Origin: Pseudomonadota bacterium
Lineage (GTDB): Bacteria > Pseudomonadota > Alphaproteobacteria > Rhizobiales > Xanthobacteraceae
Length of the DNA stretch: 64,000 nt
Direction of reading: 5' to 3'
Assembly (NCBI GenBank): GCA_018240595.1
Contig: JAFEFL010000025.1
Span: forward strand, 329,326 to 393,325
The notes under the pieces were generated by a model. The model was not told where the DNA came from. It did no database searches and saw only the letters and a program-made list of their open reading frames with translations. The position numbers and the translations under genes are program-made. The stretch's first letter is position 1. The number at the start of each line of letters is the position of its first letter. Of this stretch, positions 9,298-18,025 are shown one piece after another.

Positions 9298-10185
9298 TTA
9301 TTGATCGCGCTCCTCGGTCAGAAGTTTACGCGCTTTTTCCAGTTCCGCGAGCGCGGCGCCTTCGACCTTGGGGAATTCCAGCTTCAGACCCTCCATCGCA
9401 TCGGCGATGGCCGCGGCGACGACCAGACGCGAGAACCATTTGTGGTCGGCGGGAATGACGTACCACGGCGCCTCCGGCGTCGAGGTCTCGCGGATCGCGT
9501 CCTCGTAGGCGTCCATGTATTTCGGCCACAGCGCTCGCTCGGTTACGTCGCCGATCGAGAACTTCCAGCGCTTGGCCGGCTCGTCGATGCGATCGAGGAA
9601 GCGCTTGCGCTGTTCGTTACGCGAGACGTTGAGAAAGAATTTCAAGATCAGCGTGCCGTTGCGCGCCAGATGTTTCTCGAAGCCGCGGATGTCGTCGAAG
9701 CGCTGATGCCAGATGTCCTTGCCGTTCGGCTTGTCGGGCAGGCGCTGCGCCTTGAGGTATTCCGGATGCACGCGCACTGCCAGCACTTCCTCGTAATGCG
9801 AGCGGTTGAAGATGCCGATGCGGCCGCGTTCAGGGACGCTCTTGGCGATGCGCCAGAGGAAAGTGTGGTCGAGCTCCTCCTGACTCGGCTGCTTGAACGA
9901 GAAGACCTGCACGCCCTGCGGATTGACGCCGCTCATGACGTGTTCGATCAGGCTGTCCTTGCCGGCGGCATCCATCGCCTGCAGCACGATCAGCACGGAC
10001 CAGCGGTTGTCGGCGTAGAGCTTCTCCTGCAGGTCGGAGAGGCGCTCGATACCTTCCTGAAGCAGATCCTTGGCGTCACCCTTGTCGATCGACAGGCCGG
10101 CAGTGTCGGCGGGATCGTGCGTGGCGAGCTTGAACGTCTCGGGCTTGTCGATGCGGAAACGCTTGGCGATCTGATCGAGCTTCAT
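9298..10185 (-). CDS. ppk2: Polyphosphate kinase 2 family protein
   Basis: PPK2 enzymes move phosphate between polyphosphate and nucleotides. The 295-residue protein carries the Walker A-like LQAMDAAGKDS at 68-78, the VNPQGVQVFSFKQPSQEELDHTFLWR segment just after it (cited as VNPQGV...FLWR) and FNRSHYEEVLAVRVHPE near 127-143, all diagnostic of PPK2. Length and motifs suit the short single-domain forms that phosphorylate AMP or ADP; which nucleotide is preferred cannot be read. It lies 18 bases after the Nudix-like gene at the end of a four-gene run starting with pdxY. Confidence 0.92.
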   Translation of the reverse strand: MKLDQIAKRFRIDKPETFKLATHDPADTAGLSIDKGDAKDLLQEGIERLSDLQEKLYADNRWSVLIVLQAMDAAGKDSLIEHVMSGVNPQGVQVFSFKQPSQEELDHTFLWRIAKSVPERGRIGIFNRSHYEEVLAVRVHPEYLKAQRLPDKPNGKDIWHQRFDDIRGFEKHLARNGTLILKFFLNVSRNEQRKRFLDRIDEPAKRWKFSIGDVTERALWPKYMDAYEDAIRETSTPEAPWYVIPADHKWFSRLVVAAAIADAMEGLKLEFPKVEGAALAELEKARKLLTEERDQ

Positions 10186-10203
10186 GGGGTGCCTCTCGAA
10201 GCG

Positions 10204-10908
10204 TCAGGCGGCGAACCGTGCGGCGAGAAAGATGCGGGCGAAGGGCCGCATCTTCGGGTGGAAGTCGGCGGGGCCGCGGATGATCTTGATGTCGGCGAGC
10301 TCCGGCTGGCCCTCGCGGGCGAGATTCTGCAAAAGCTGCGCGCGCAGCGGCGCGGCGTCGAGCTTCGAACGCATGACCTTGACCGCGCAGATGACCTCGC
10401 CGTCCATCGCCAGGGTCCAGCCGGGCTCGTCGGTCAGATCGGATGAGTCGAGCCCGGTCTCCTCCTTCAGTTCGCGGCGCACGCTGAAATCGAAGTCGAC
10501 CGTGTTGCCGACGATGTCGCTGCGATCCGGGGTGCCGCAGGGGAAGTAGATCTGCCCCGCGTTGTAGGTGTGCGCCGCCATCTCGCCGAGCAGGAACGCG
10601 CCGTCCGCCGACATCACCGCGACGGCGCCGAAGCAGTCGTGAATGCCGGCGTCGGGGCGCCCTGAGGCGATCCAGTAGGTGAAGCTGGCGTAATCGGTTT
10701 CGAGAAAGCCGCCGTTGAGGACGCCGTTGTCGATGTCGCAGCGATGCATCACCAGAACGCGGCCGTTGAACAGCGCCGGCTTCTTTGCCTGCGCCGCCGT
10801 GAAAACGGCGTCGATCCGGCGCCGGTTGGCGTCGGCGAATGCCCAGGGCCTGGGCTCGTAAGCAAGTTCGAGCCGATCGACGTGGACGACTTTCGGCGTG
10901 CCAATCAT
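10204..10908 (-). CDS. Nudix-hydrolase-like protein
   Basis: A 234-residue protein with a Nudix-box-like core: RRELKEETGL at 144-153 supplies the REUXEE helix that binds metal in Nudix hydrolases. The first part of the box is atypical: the spacing from the Gly of PCGTPDR fits poorly and the usual first Glu is missing. The N-terminal half (about 1-90) has no feature I recognise beyond NGRVLVMHRCD. Its start overlaps the phzF stop by four bases, so translation is coupled. Substrate unknown; a nucleotide-diphosphate derivative is plausible from the family. Confidence 0.7.
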   Translation of the reverse strand: MIGTPKVVHVDRLELAYEPRPWAFADANRRRIDAVFTAAQAKKPALFNGRVLVMHRCDIDNGVLNGGFLETDYASFTYWIASGRPDAGIHDCFGAVAVMSADGAFLLGEMAAHTYNAGQIYFPCGTPDRSDIVGNTVDFDFSVRRELKEETGLDSSDLTDEPGWTLAMDGEVICAVKVMRSKLDAAPLRAQLLQNLAREGQPELADIKIIRGPADFHPKMRPFARIFLAARFAA

Positions 10909-11801
10909 GCTTCGATGACGCCCTCGGTGACGACGACGGCATCGCCGCCGATCGAGGCCTCGCGCAGCCTGCCGCCTTCGACATCGAGCGTCAGATGCAG
11001 CACGCTCGGCCGGCCCATCTCGTAGCCCTGCTCGATGGCGAGCTTGCGCACGCCGTCGGCGGGGCGCTTGTGCGCGACGTAAAGGCCGGAAAAGGCCGCC
11101 AGCGCGCTGCCGGTTGCCGGATCCTCGGCGACGCTAATGCCGGGCGCGAACATGCGGACGTGGAGCTGGTGCCCCGCCTCGGCAGCCTCCGCGCACACCA
11201 CATAGGCCTTGGCCGGCCCGCCGTGCCCGAAAGCCTGCGTGAAAGTCTCGCCGTTCGGCTTCGCCCTGCCCGCAGCCTCGAGCGAGCGCACCGCGACGAT
11301 GGCGAACGGCACGCCGGCGGACCAGCGCGACGGCGGGAACGCCTTGACGTCGATATCGGCGGGCTCCAGCCCAAGCCCGGCGGCGAGAACCGCGGGCTCC
11401 GGCAGATCGCCCAACCGCTCCGGCAGTTGCGGCAGCTTGAATTCGGCGAAGCCTGAATCGGCATCATGCATGCGCACGTCGCACGGCACGGGTCCGATCT
11501 TCTCGCCGACGACGAAGCTCTGCTCGCCTCCGCCCGAAGCGCGCGCCAGACCGACCGCGGCGCCGACCGTCGGGTGGCCGGCGAAAGGCAGTTCGGACGA
11601 CGGCGTGAAGATGCGCATGGCGGCGCGGTGGCCGGCGTCCTGCGGCGGCGCGATGAACACGGTCTCCGAATAATTGAACTCGCGGGCGATGGTCTGCATC
11701 GCCTGGGTGTCGAGGCCCTCGGCGTCGAACACCATGCCGAGCGGATTGCCGGTAAAGCGGCGGCGGGTGAAAACGTCGAGCGTGATGTAGCGGCGACGCA
11801 T
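10905..11801 (-). CDS. PhzF-family isomerase
   Basis: 298 residues of the PhzF/YddE fold, two diaminopimelate-epimerase-like halves. The N-terminus YITLDVFTRRRFTGNPLGMV (5-24) and the catalytic Glu in FNYSETVFI (E46) are family hallmarks; ELPFAGHPTVGAA and DPATGSALAAFSGLYV are the two glycine-rich substrate loops. PhzF itself acts in phenazine synthesis, but most homologues, including those outside phz clusters as here, have no known substrate. Its start shares a base with the pdxY stop, and its stop overlaps the Nudix-like start. Confidence 0.9.
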   Translation of the reverse strand: MRRRYITLDVFTRRRFTGNPLGMVFDAEGLDTQAMQTIAREFNYSETVFIAPPQDAGHRAAMRIFTPSSELPFAGHPTVGAAVGLARASGGGEQSFVVGEKIGPVPCDVRMHDADSGFAEFKLPQLPERLGDLPEPAVLAAGLGLEPADIDVKAFPPSRWSAGVPFAIVAVRSLEAAGRAKPNGETFTQAFGHGGPAKAYVVCAEAAEAGHQLHVRMFAPGISVAEDPATGSALAAFSGLYVAHKRPADGVRKLAIEQGYEMGRPSVLHLTLDVEGGRLREASIGGDAVVVTEGVIEA

Positions 11802-12685
11802 TACAATTGCCTTTCGGTTTCCTTGAACGGCGGCGCGACGAGCTCTTCAACTTCGAACGCGCGGCTCGGCTTGACGACCTCATCCTGGCCGAGCACGACC
11901 TGAATTTCGCTGGCGCCGGCCTCGAGCGTCTTCTGCAGGATGCCGAAGATGCTGCTGCCGGCGCGGGCCAGCGCCTCCTTCGCGCCGCCCTGCCGCAAAT
12001 AATGCGCCAGAAACAAAGCCGCGACCGCGTCGCCCGCGCCGTTGGCGATGAGCTGCAGGCGCGGCGTGCGCAACAAGTAGCAGCCGGTGTCGTCGGAGGC
12101 GAGCATGTCGATCGCGTCCTCCGGCGTCTCGTCGGTGTGCAGCGACGTCACCAGCACCGCGTGCGGGCCGAGATCGTGCAGCGCCTTGACGGCATCGAGC
12201 GCCTCGGCCCGCGTCCTGGACGACCGGCCGGTGAGAAAATCGAGCTCGAACTGGTTGGGCGTCACGATGTCGGCAGTGGGTAACGCCTTCGTTTTGATGA
12301 AATCCGGAATGCCCTCGCGCACGAAGACGCCCTTGCCGACGTCGCCTATCACCGGATCGCAGCAATAGCGCGCCGACGGATTGGCGCGGCGCACGGTCGT
12401 CACCGAGTCGAGAATGGCCTCGGCGATCTCCGCGCTGCCCATATAGCCGGAGAGGACGCCATCGCACTCCGGCAGTACGCCGCGCTGCTCGAGACCCGCC
12501 ACCAGACTGCGGATCAGCTTGCCGCCGAACACTTCGCCCTGCCATTCGCCATAGCCGGTGTGGTTGGAAAACTGCACGGTGTGGATCGGCCACACCTCGA
12601 CCCCCATGCGCTGCAGCGGAAACACCGCCGCCGAGTTGCCAACATGGCCGAAGACGACATGGGACTGGATGGAAATGAGGTTCAT
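11801..12685 (-). CDS. pdxY: Pyridoxal kinase
   Basis: It phosphorylates pyridoxal to pyridoxal 5'-phosphate in the vitamin B6 salvage pathway. The 294 residues show the ribokinase-like motifs of PdxY/PdxK: ISIQSHVVFGHVGNSAAVFP at 5-24, DPVIGD near 119-124, TPNQFE near 150 and the anion-hole region ANGAGDAVAALF (usual form NGTGD). It heads a run of overlapping genes (phzF, Nudix-like, ppk2). The terminator of the preceding ABC gene ends only 16 bases before its start, so its own promoter must overlap that terminator or expression depends on read-through. Confidence 0.93.
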   Translation of the reverse strand: MNLISIQSHVVFGHVGNSAAVFPLQRMGVEVWPIHTVQFSNHTGYGEWQGEVFGGKLIRSLVAGLEQRGVLPECDGVLSGYMGSAEIAEAILDSVTTVRRANPSARYCCDPVIGDVGKGVFVREGIPDFIKTKALPTADIVTPNQFELDFLTGRSSRTRAEALDAVKALHDLGPHAVLVTSLHTDETPEDAIDMLASDDTGCYLLRTPRLQLIANGAGDAVAALFLAHYLRQGGAKEALARAGSSIFGILQKTLEAGASEIQVVLGQDEVVKPSRAFEVEELVAPPFKETERQL

Positions 12686-12701
12686 ACGTCAGACAATAAC
12701 A

Positions 12702-12731
12702 GAAACGGCGGGGAAGTTCCCCCGCCGTTTC
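12702..12731 (-). terminator. Terminator of the ABC importer operon
   Basis: Arms GAAACGGCGGGG and CCCCGCCGTTTC form a perfect 12-bp stem around a six-base loop. On the minus strand it is followed by TGTTATTG. It lies 29 bases after the stop of the substrate-binding protein gene. Confidence 0.75.
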
Positions 12732-12759
12732 CGTATTCCTGTCGATGGCCGTGCGAGGC

Positions 12760-13794
12760 TTACTTCATGCCCAGCTTCTTGTGGGCTTCGTCGACGAACT
12801 TGTTGGTGTAGGTCTTCGACACGTCGATGTTGGCCTTGGCGACGTCCGGCGAGCCTTGCGAGAACACCGCGAGCACGGCGGCGGCGCCCTTCGGGTCCAT
12901 GCGGCCGGTCTCCGAATACATCGGGATCGTGTTCTTGAGCGCCGCGATGTAGCCCGCCTTGTCCTTGCCGACGTATTCCGGCGGCATCTTGTCGGCGATC
13001 TCCTCGGGCGTGTGGCTGTGGATCCACTTCAGCGTGTTGATGATCGCGTTGGTCATCGCCTGCACTTCCTTCTCGTGGCCGGCGATCCAGTCAGCGCGTG
13101 TATAGAGCGCGCCGCCCGGATATTCGCCGCCGAACACCTGAAGCGTGTCGTGCTGGGTGCGGGTGTCGCTCAGGATGCGCAGGTCCTTGTTGCGGCCCTG
13201 GAGCACGGTGACCGATGGGTCGAGCATCACCGCGGCATCGACCTGGCCCTGCTCCATCGCGGCCACGGCCGTGGCACCGAGACCGACGCCGATGACGCCG
13301 ACCGAGTTGGAATCGACGCCTTCCTTCTTCAGGAGATATTTGAGGAAGAAGTCGGTCGAGGAGCCCGGCGCCGAAACGCCGACCTTCTTGTTGGCGAGGT
13401 CCTTCACCGACTTGATGGTGGCGGTCTGCTTCGGCGACACGACCAGCGCCAGGCCCGGGAAGCGGTCATAGACCACGAAGGCCTGCAGGTGCTGGCCCTT
13501 GGCCGCCAGATTGACGCAATGGTCGAAATAGCCGGAGACGACGTCGGCCGAGCCGCCGATCACGGCCTTGAGTGCGTCCGAGCCGCCCTTGAAATCGACG
13601 ACATCGACGTTGACGCCGGCCTTCTCGTATTCGCCGAGCTGCTTGGCGAGCATGGTCGGCAGGTAGCAGAGGCACGAGCCGCCGCCGACCGCCAGCGTGA
13701 TCTTGGACTGGGCGAGCGCCGCGCCGGCCATCAGACCGGTCGAAACGACGAGCGCAGCCGCCGCCGTGGCGACGCGCCGAAACATCCTGGACAT
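12760..13794 (-). CDS. ABC transporter substrate-binding protein (NitT/TauT type)
   Basis: A 344-residue periplasmic receptor. It starts with a signal peptide (residues 1-28, RRVATAAAALVVS... ending ALA), then KITLAVGGGSCLCYLPTMLAK, the mature start typical of NMT1/SsuA-like binding proteins. The segment GAVVSGYFDHCV-like (about 75-92) and VSAPGSSTDFFLKYLL are consistent with the family. It is the third gene of an ATPase-permease-receptor operon and is followed by a strong terminator. NitT/TauT systems carry nitrate, sulfonates, taurine or pyrimidine precursors; the ligand here is not evident. Confidence 0.88.
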   Translation of the reverse strand: MSRMFRRVATAAAALVVSTGLMAGAALAQSKITLAVGGGSCLCYLPTMLAKQLGEYEKAGVNVDVVDFKGGSDALKAVIGGSADVVSGYFDHCVNLAAKGQHLQAFVVYDRFPGLALVVSPKQTATIKSVKDLANKKVGVSAPGSSTDFFLKYLLKKEGVDSNSVGVIGVGLGATAVAAMEQGQVDAAVMLDPSVTVLQGRNKDLRILSDTRTQHDTLQVFGGEYPGGALYTRADWIAGHEKEVQAMTNAIINTLKWIHSHTPEEIADKMPPEYVGKDKAGYIAALKNTIPMYSETGRMDPKGAAAVLAVFSQGSPDVAKANIDVSKTYTNKFVDEAHKKLGMK

Positions 13795-13881
13795 TGATTT
13801 TCCTCCTTATGTGCTTTCGTTGGCGCGCAATCTAGGCGAGCCGCCGGCCATTGCCTAGCCTCTCAAAAAGCGGGCCGCCCC

Positions 13882-14670
13882 TTACGGTTTGGCATCGCCC
13901 ACGGCCGGCCGCCAGATCAGCAAGCGCCTTTCCACCACGGTCACGATCATGTCGATGACGATGACGAAGGCCGCGAGCACGAACATGCCGGCGAACACGC
14001 CGGCCACGTCGAATACGCCTTCGGCCTGCTGGATCAGATAGCCGAGGCCGGCGGCGGCGCCGAGGTATTCGCCGACTACCGCGCCGACCACAGCAAAGCC
14101 GACCGAGGTGTGCAGCGACGAGAACATCCAGGACAGCGCCGACGGCCAGTACACGTGGCGCATGAGCTGGCGCTCCTTCATGCCGAGCATGCGGGCATTG
14201 GCAAGCACGGTGGGCGAGACTTCCTTGACGCCCTGATAGACGTTGAAGAAGACGATGAAAAACACCAGCGTGACGCCGAGCGCAACCTTCGACCAGATGC
14301 CGAGGCCGAGCCAAAGGGTGAAGATCGGCGCCAGCACGACGCGCGGCAGTGCATTGGCCATCTTCACGTAGGGATCGAACACCGCGGCGGTGCGCGGCTG
14401 GCGCGCGAACCAGAAACCGACGAGCACGCCGCCGATCGAGCCGATGCCGAAGGCAAGCATCGATTCAACCAGGGTCACCCAGAGGTGCTTCCAGATCACG
14501 CCGGACGCGAACCACGAGATGACTTGCTGCACCACGTCGACCGGATTGGAGAAGAAGAACGGCGGCAGCAGGATGTGGCCGAACACCGGATAGGTGGTGA
14601 ACACGTACCAGACCGCGACGAACACCACCGCTACGGCGATCTGAAGGCTAAGCAAGCTTACGCGTGACAT
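13882..14670 (-). CDS. ABC transporter permease (NitT/TauT type)
   Basis: The 262-residue membrane subunit has about six hydrophobic segments. Residues around 165-185 (GVKEVSPTVLANARMLGMKE) form the coupling-helix EAA loop that contacts the ATPase. SsuC/TauC-like permeases share this length and the FNVYQGVKEV motif. Its ATG overlaps the stop of the ATPase gene (TGATG), and the binding-protein gene follows 87 bases later. Confidence 0.9.
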   Translation of the reverse strand: MSRVSLLSLQIAVAVVFVAVWYVFTTYPVFGHILLPPFFFSNPVDVVQQVISWFASGVIWKHLWVTLVESMLAFGIGSIGGVLVGFWFARQPRTAAVFDPYVKMANALPRVVLAPIFTLWLGLGIWSKVALGVTLVFFIVFFNVYQGVKEVSPTVLANARMLGMKERQLMRHVYWPSALSWMFSSLHTSVGFAVVGAVVGEYLGAAAGLGYLIQQAEGVFDVAGVFAGMFVLAAFVIVIDMIVTVVERRLLIWRPAVGDAKP

Positions 14671-15503
14671 CAGCGGCCCTCCGCCTGGGCATAGCCCTTG
14701 ACGACTTCTTCCTTGAGCATGTGCCAGATGTCGCGGTGAAGATCGTGGAACTCCGGGCTCAGCTTGATGTCGGCGATGTCGCGCGGGCGCGACAGGGTCA
14801 CGCGCCAGTCACCGATGATGCGCGAAGCCGGGCCCGCCGACATGATGACGACCCGATCCGACAAGGCGATCGCCTCCTCGAGGTCGTGGGTGACGAACAG
14901 CACCGCCTTGCGGTCGGCGCTCCACAGTTCAAGCAGCAGGTTGCCCATGATCTGCCGGGTCTGCGCGTCGAGCGGACCGAACGGCTCGTCCATCAGCAGA
15001 ATCTTCGGATCGCGGATGAGCACCTGCGCGAGGCCGACGCGCTTGCGCTGGCCGCCCGACAGCATGTGCGGATAGCGGTCGCCGAAGGCGCCAAGTCCGA
15101 CCTTGCCGAGCCAGTCCCTGGCGCGGCCCCTCGCCTCGGCCTGCGGCACGCCGACGATCTCCAGCCCGATGGCGACGTTCTCCAGCGCCGTCTTCCACGG
15201 AAACAGCGCATCAGCCTGAAAGAGATAGCCGGCCTGGCGATTGAGGTCGTCGAGCCTGCTGCCGAAGATATCGACCGAGCCCGCCGCCGGCGCCAACAGC
15301 CCCGCGGCGATATTGAGCAGCGTGGATTTGCCGCAACCGGTCGGCCCGACGATGGACACGAATTCGCCGTCGGCGACGTTCAGCGTCGCATTACTGACAG
15401 CGCGAAACACGCCGCCATCGGCGAGCCGGAAGGCCACATCGACGCCATTCAGCGCCACCGCCGCATCGTTGGTTGCCGCTGTCGCGGTCATCGTCGCCGC
15501 CAT
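14670..15503 (-). CDS. ABC transporter ATP-binding protein (NitT/TauT type)
   Basis: The start at 15503 is preferred; the frame stays open to 15608, but those codons overlap the ilvC terminator and have no ribosome site. GPTGCGKSTLLN is the Walker A, LSGGQRKRVGLAQ the ABC signature, and ILLMDEPFGPLD the Walker B with D-loop; VTHDLEEAIALSD is the switch region. These match the SsuB/TauB group. It powers the importer formed with the next two genes. The same-strand ilvC gene ends 150 bases upstream with its own terminator, so this operon is separate. Confidence 0.92.
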   Translation of the reverse strand: MAATMTATAATNDAAVALNGVDVAFRLADGGVFRAVSNATLNVADGEFVSIVGPTGCGKSTLLNIAAGLLAPAAGSVDIFGSRLDDLNRQAGYLFQADALFPWKTALENVAIGLEIVGVPQAEARGRARDWLGKVGLGAFGDRYPHMLSGGQRKRVGLAQVLIRDPKILLMDEPFGPLDAQTRQIMGNLLLELWSADRKAVLFVTHDLEEAIALSDRVVIMSAGPASRIIGDWRVTLSRPRDIADIKLSPEFHDLHRDIWHMLKEEVVKGYAQAEGR

Positions 15504-15599
15504 GCTTCTTGTCTTCCCCGGTCGCCCCGCGAGCCCGCGCAAACTAGCCGCTCGCGCCGGCAAAGCAAACCGCGAAGCGGGCGGGCATGCCTGACCCGT

Positions 15600-15631
15600 A
15601 AAACGCAAAAGGGCCCGCTCCCGGCGGGCCC
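15600..15631 (-). terminator. ilvC intrinsic terminator
   Basis: On the minus strand the arms GGGCCCGC and GCGGGCCC close around a five-base loop and are followed by TTTTGCGTTT, about 26 bases after the ilvC stop. Stem and T-tract are both good. Confidence 0.85.
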
Positions 15632-15656
15632 TTCGCTATCGCAGCAAGCAGAACGC

Positions 15657-16685
<1,029 letters not shown>

Positions 16686-16768
16686 CTACTCGGTGTTGTT
16701 GCCTTACCCGGAAATTCGGCCCTGCTTCTAGGACGCTCCGGACGCGCCCACAAGCCCAAAAGGCCCCG

Positions 16769-17365
16769 TCAGAGGACCATTGGCACGATGCTGACGACCA
16801 GCAGTAAGGCCATGACGATGTTGAAGGTTCTGGCGTGGCGCGGATTGGCCAGGAGGCCGCGCAGCGCCACCCCGAAGCCTGTCCAGGTGACGACGGTGCC
16901 CACCGTGGCCAGGACCTCGACGGCGAGCACGATCAGGACGTCCTTGAGCTGGTGCTCGGGCCGCACATAGAGCGCGATCACGGTCAGGGCCATGACCACG
17001 GCCTTCGGATTGACCCACTGAAAAGCAGCCGCCTGCAGGAACGTCATCGGGCGGCCGAGATCGACCTTGGCGCCGCTGTCGGGGCGCGAATTGGCGACCT
17101 TCCAGGCGAGCCACAGCATATAGAGCGCGCCGGCGATCTTCAGCGCCGTCTGCAAACCCGGCGCCGCGGCAAAGATGGCGCCAAGCCCGGCAGCGGCGGC
17201 AACCACGAGAACGACAAAGCCCGCGGTGATCCCGGCCATGTGCGGAACCGTCCGCATGAAGCCGAAATTCACGCCCGAAGCCGTGACCATGATGTTGTTC
17301 GGCCCGGGCGTGAACGCCGTCACGAAGACGAACAGCGTCAGCGCCGCAAAGACGTCATACGGCAT
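16769..17365 (-). CDS. LysE/RhtB-family amino acid exporter
   Basis: A 198-residue membrane protein with about five or six hydrophobic segments. TAFTPGPNNIMVTASG (about 17-32) is the LysE-family signature and FQWVNPKAVVMAL near 113-125 is a second conserved block. Members pump out amino acids such as lysine, homoserine, threonine or branched-chain residues. Its ATG follows the ilvH stop with no gap (TAAATG), so it is translationally coupled to ilvH and sits between ilvH and ilvC. Context suggests export of a branched-chain amino acid or precursor, an inference only. Confidence 0.88.
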   Translation of the reverse strand: MPYDVFAALTLFVFVTAFTPGPNNIMVTASGVNFGFMRTVPHMAGITAGFVVLVVAAAAGLGAIFAAAPGLQTALKIAGALYMLWLAWKVANSRPDSGAKVDLGRPMTFLQAAAFQWVNPKAVVMALTVIALYVRPEHQLKDVLIVLAVEVLATVGTVVTWTGFGVALRGLLANPRHARTFNIVMALLLVVSIVPMVL

Positions 17366-17926
17366 TTACATCGTGTCCGGACCACGCGCGATCGCCACGA
17401 TGCCGGTGCGGGACACCTCGACCAGACCGAGCGGCAGCATCAGCGCGACGAACTGCTCGATCTTTTCGCTCTTGCCGGTGATCTCGAAAATGAAGCTCTC
17501 GGTGGTGGCGTCGATGACGCGGGCGCGGAAGGCGTCCGCCAGGCGCAGCGCCTCGACGCGCTCGTCGCCCTTGCCCCTCACCTTCACCATCGCCAGCTCG
17601 CGCTCGATCGAACGGCCCGACAGGGTCATGTCGACGACGCGGTGCACCGGCACGAGGCGATCGAGCTGGTTCTTGATCTGCTCGATCACCATCGGCGTGC
17701 CGGTGGTGACGACGGTGATCAGCGACTGGTGCTTGGCGTGCTCGGTCTCCGACACCGTCAGCGACTCGATATTGTAGCCGCGGCCGGAGAACAGGCCGAT
17801 GACGCGGGCCAGTACGCCCGGTTCGTTGTCGACCAGCACCGACAAGGTGTGGGTCTCCGGCTTCTGCACATTGGTCGCGGTCGGGTAATGCGACGTCGAC
17901 GACGGGATGTTGGCGTTGGCGTTCAC
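17366..17926 (-). CDS. ilvH: Acetolactate synthase small (regulatory) subunit
   Basis: It binds the catalytic subunit and gives valine feedback control. I place the start at the GTG at 17926, which has AAGGA eight bases upstream and gives 186 residues. Longer in-frame starts at 17953 and 17980 fall inside or next to a palindromic repeat and lack a ribosome site. The ACT domain opens with HTLSVLVDNEPGVLARVIGL and continues to RGYNIESLTV; the second domain ends near GLVEVSRTG. ilvI lies upstream beyond the repeat, lysE directly downstream. Confidence 0.94.
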   Translation of the reverse strand: MNANANIPSSTSHYPTATNVQKPETHTLSVLVDNEPGVLARVIGLFSGRGYNIESLTVSETEHAKHQSLITVVTTGTPMVIEQIKNQLDRLVPVHRVVDMTLSGRSIERELAMVKVRGKGDERVEALRLADAFRARVIDATTESFIFEITGKSEKIEQFVALMLPLGLVEVSRTGIVAIARGPDTM

Positions 17927-17946
17927 GAGTTTGATCCTTGTCAGCG

Positions 17947-18020
17947 CTGTCATCGTCCGCGAAGGCGGACGATCCAGCAAGTATTCAAGAGCCGGGTCCC
18001 CGCCTTCGCGGGGACGACGG
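17947..18020. repeat. Palindromic repeat between ilvI and ilvH
   Basis: Two short hairpins, TCGTCCGC/GCGGACGA and GTCCCCGC/GCGGGGAC, surround a 20-base spacer, with inverted ends (GTCATC and GACGAC). It has the same design as the repeat at 6344-6443. It lies inside the ilv operon and reaches within 21 bases of the ilvH start. Confidence 0.7.
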
Positions 18021-18025
18021 CGTGA

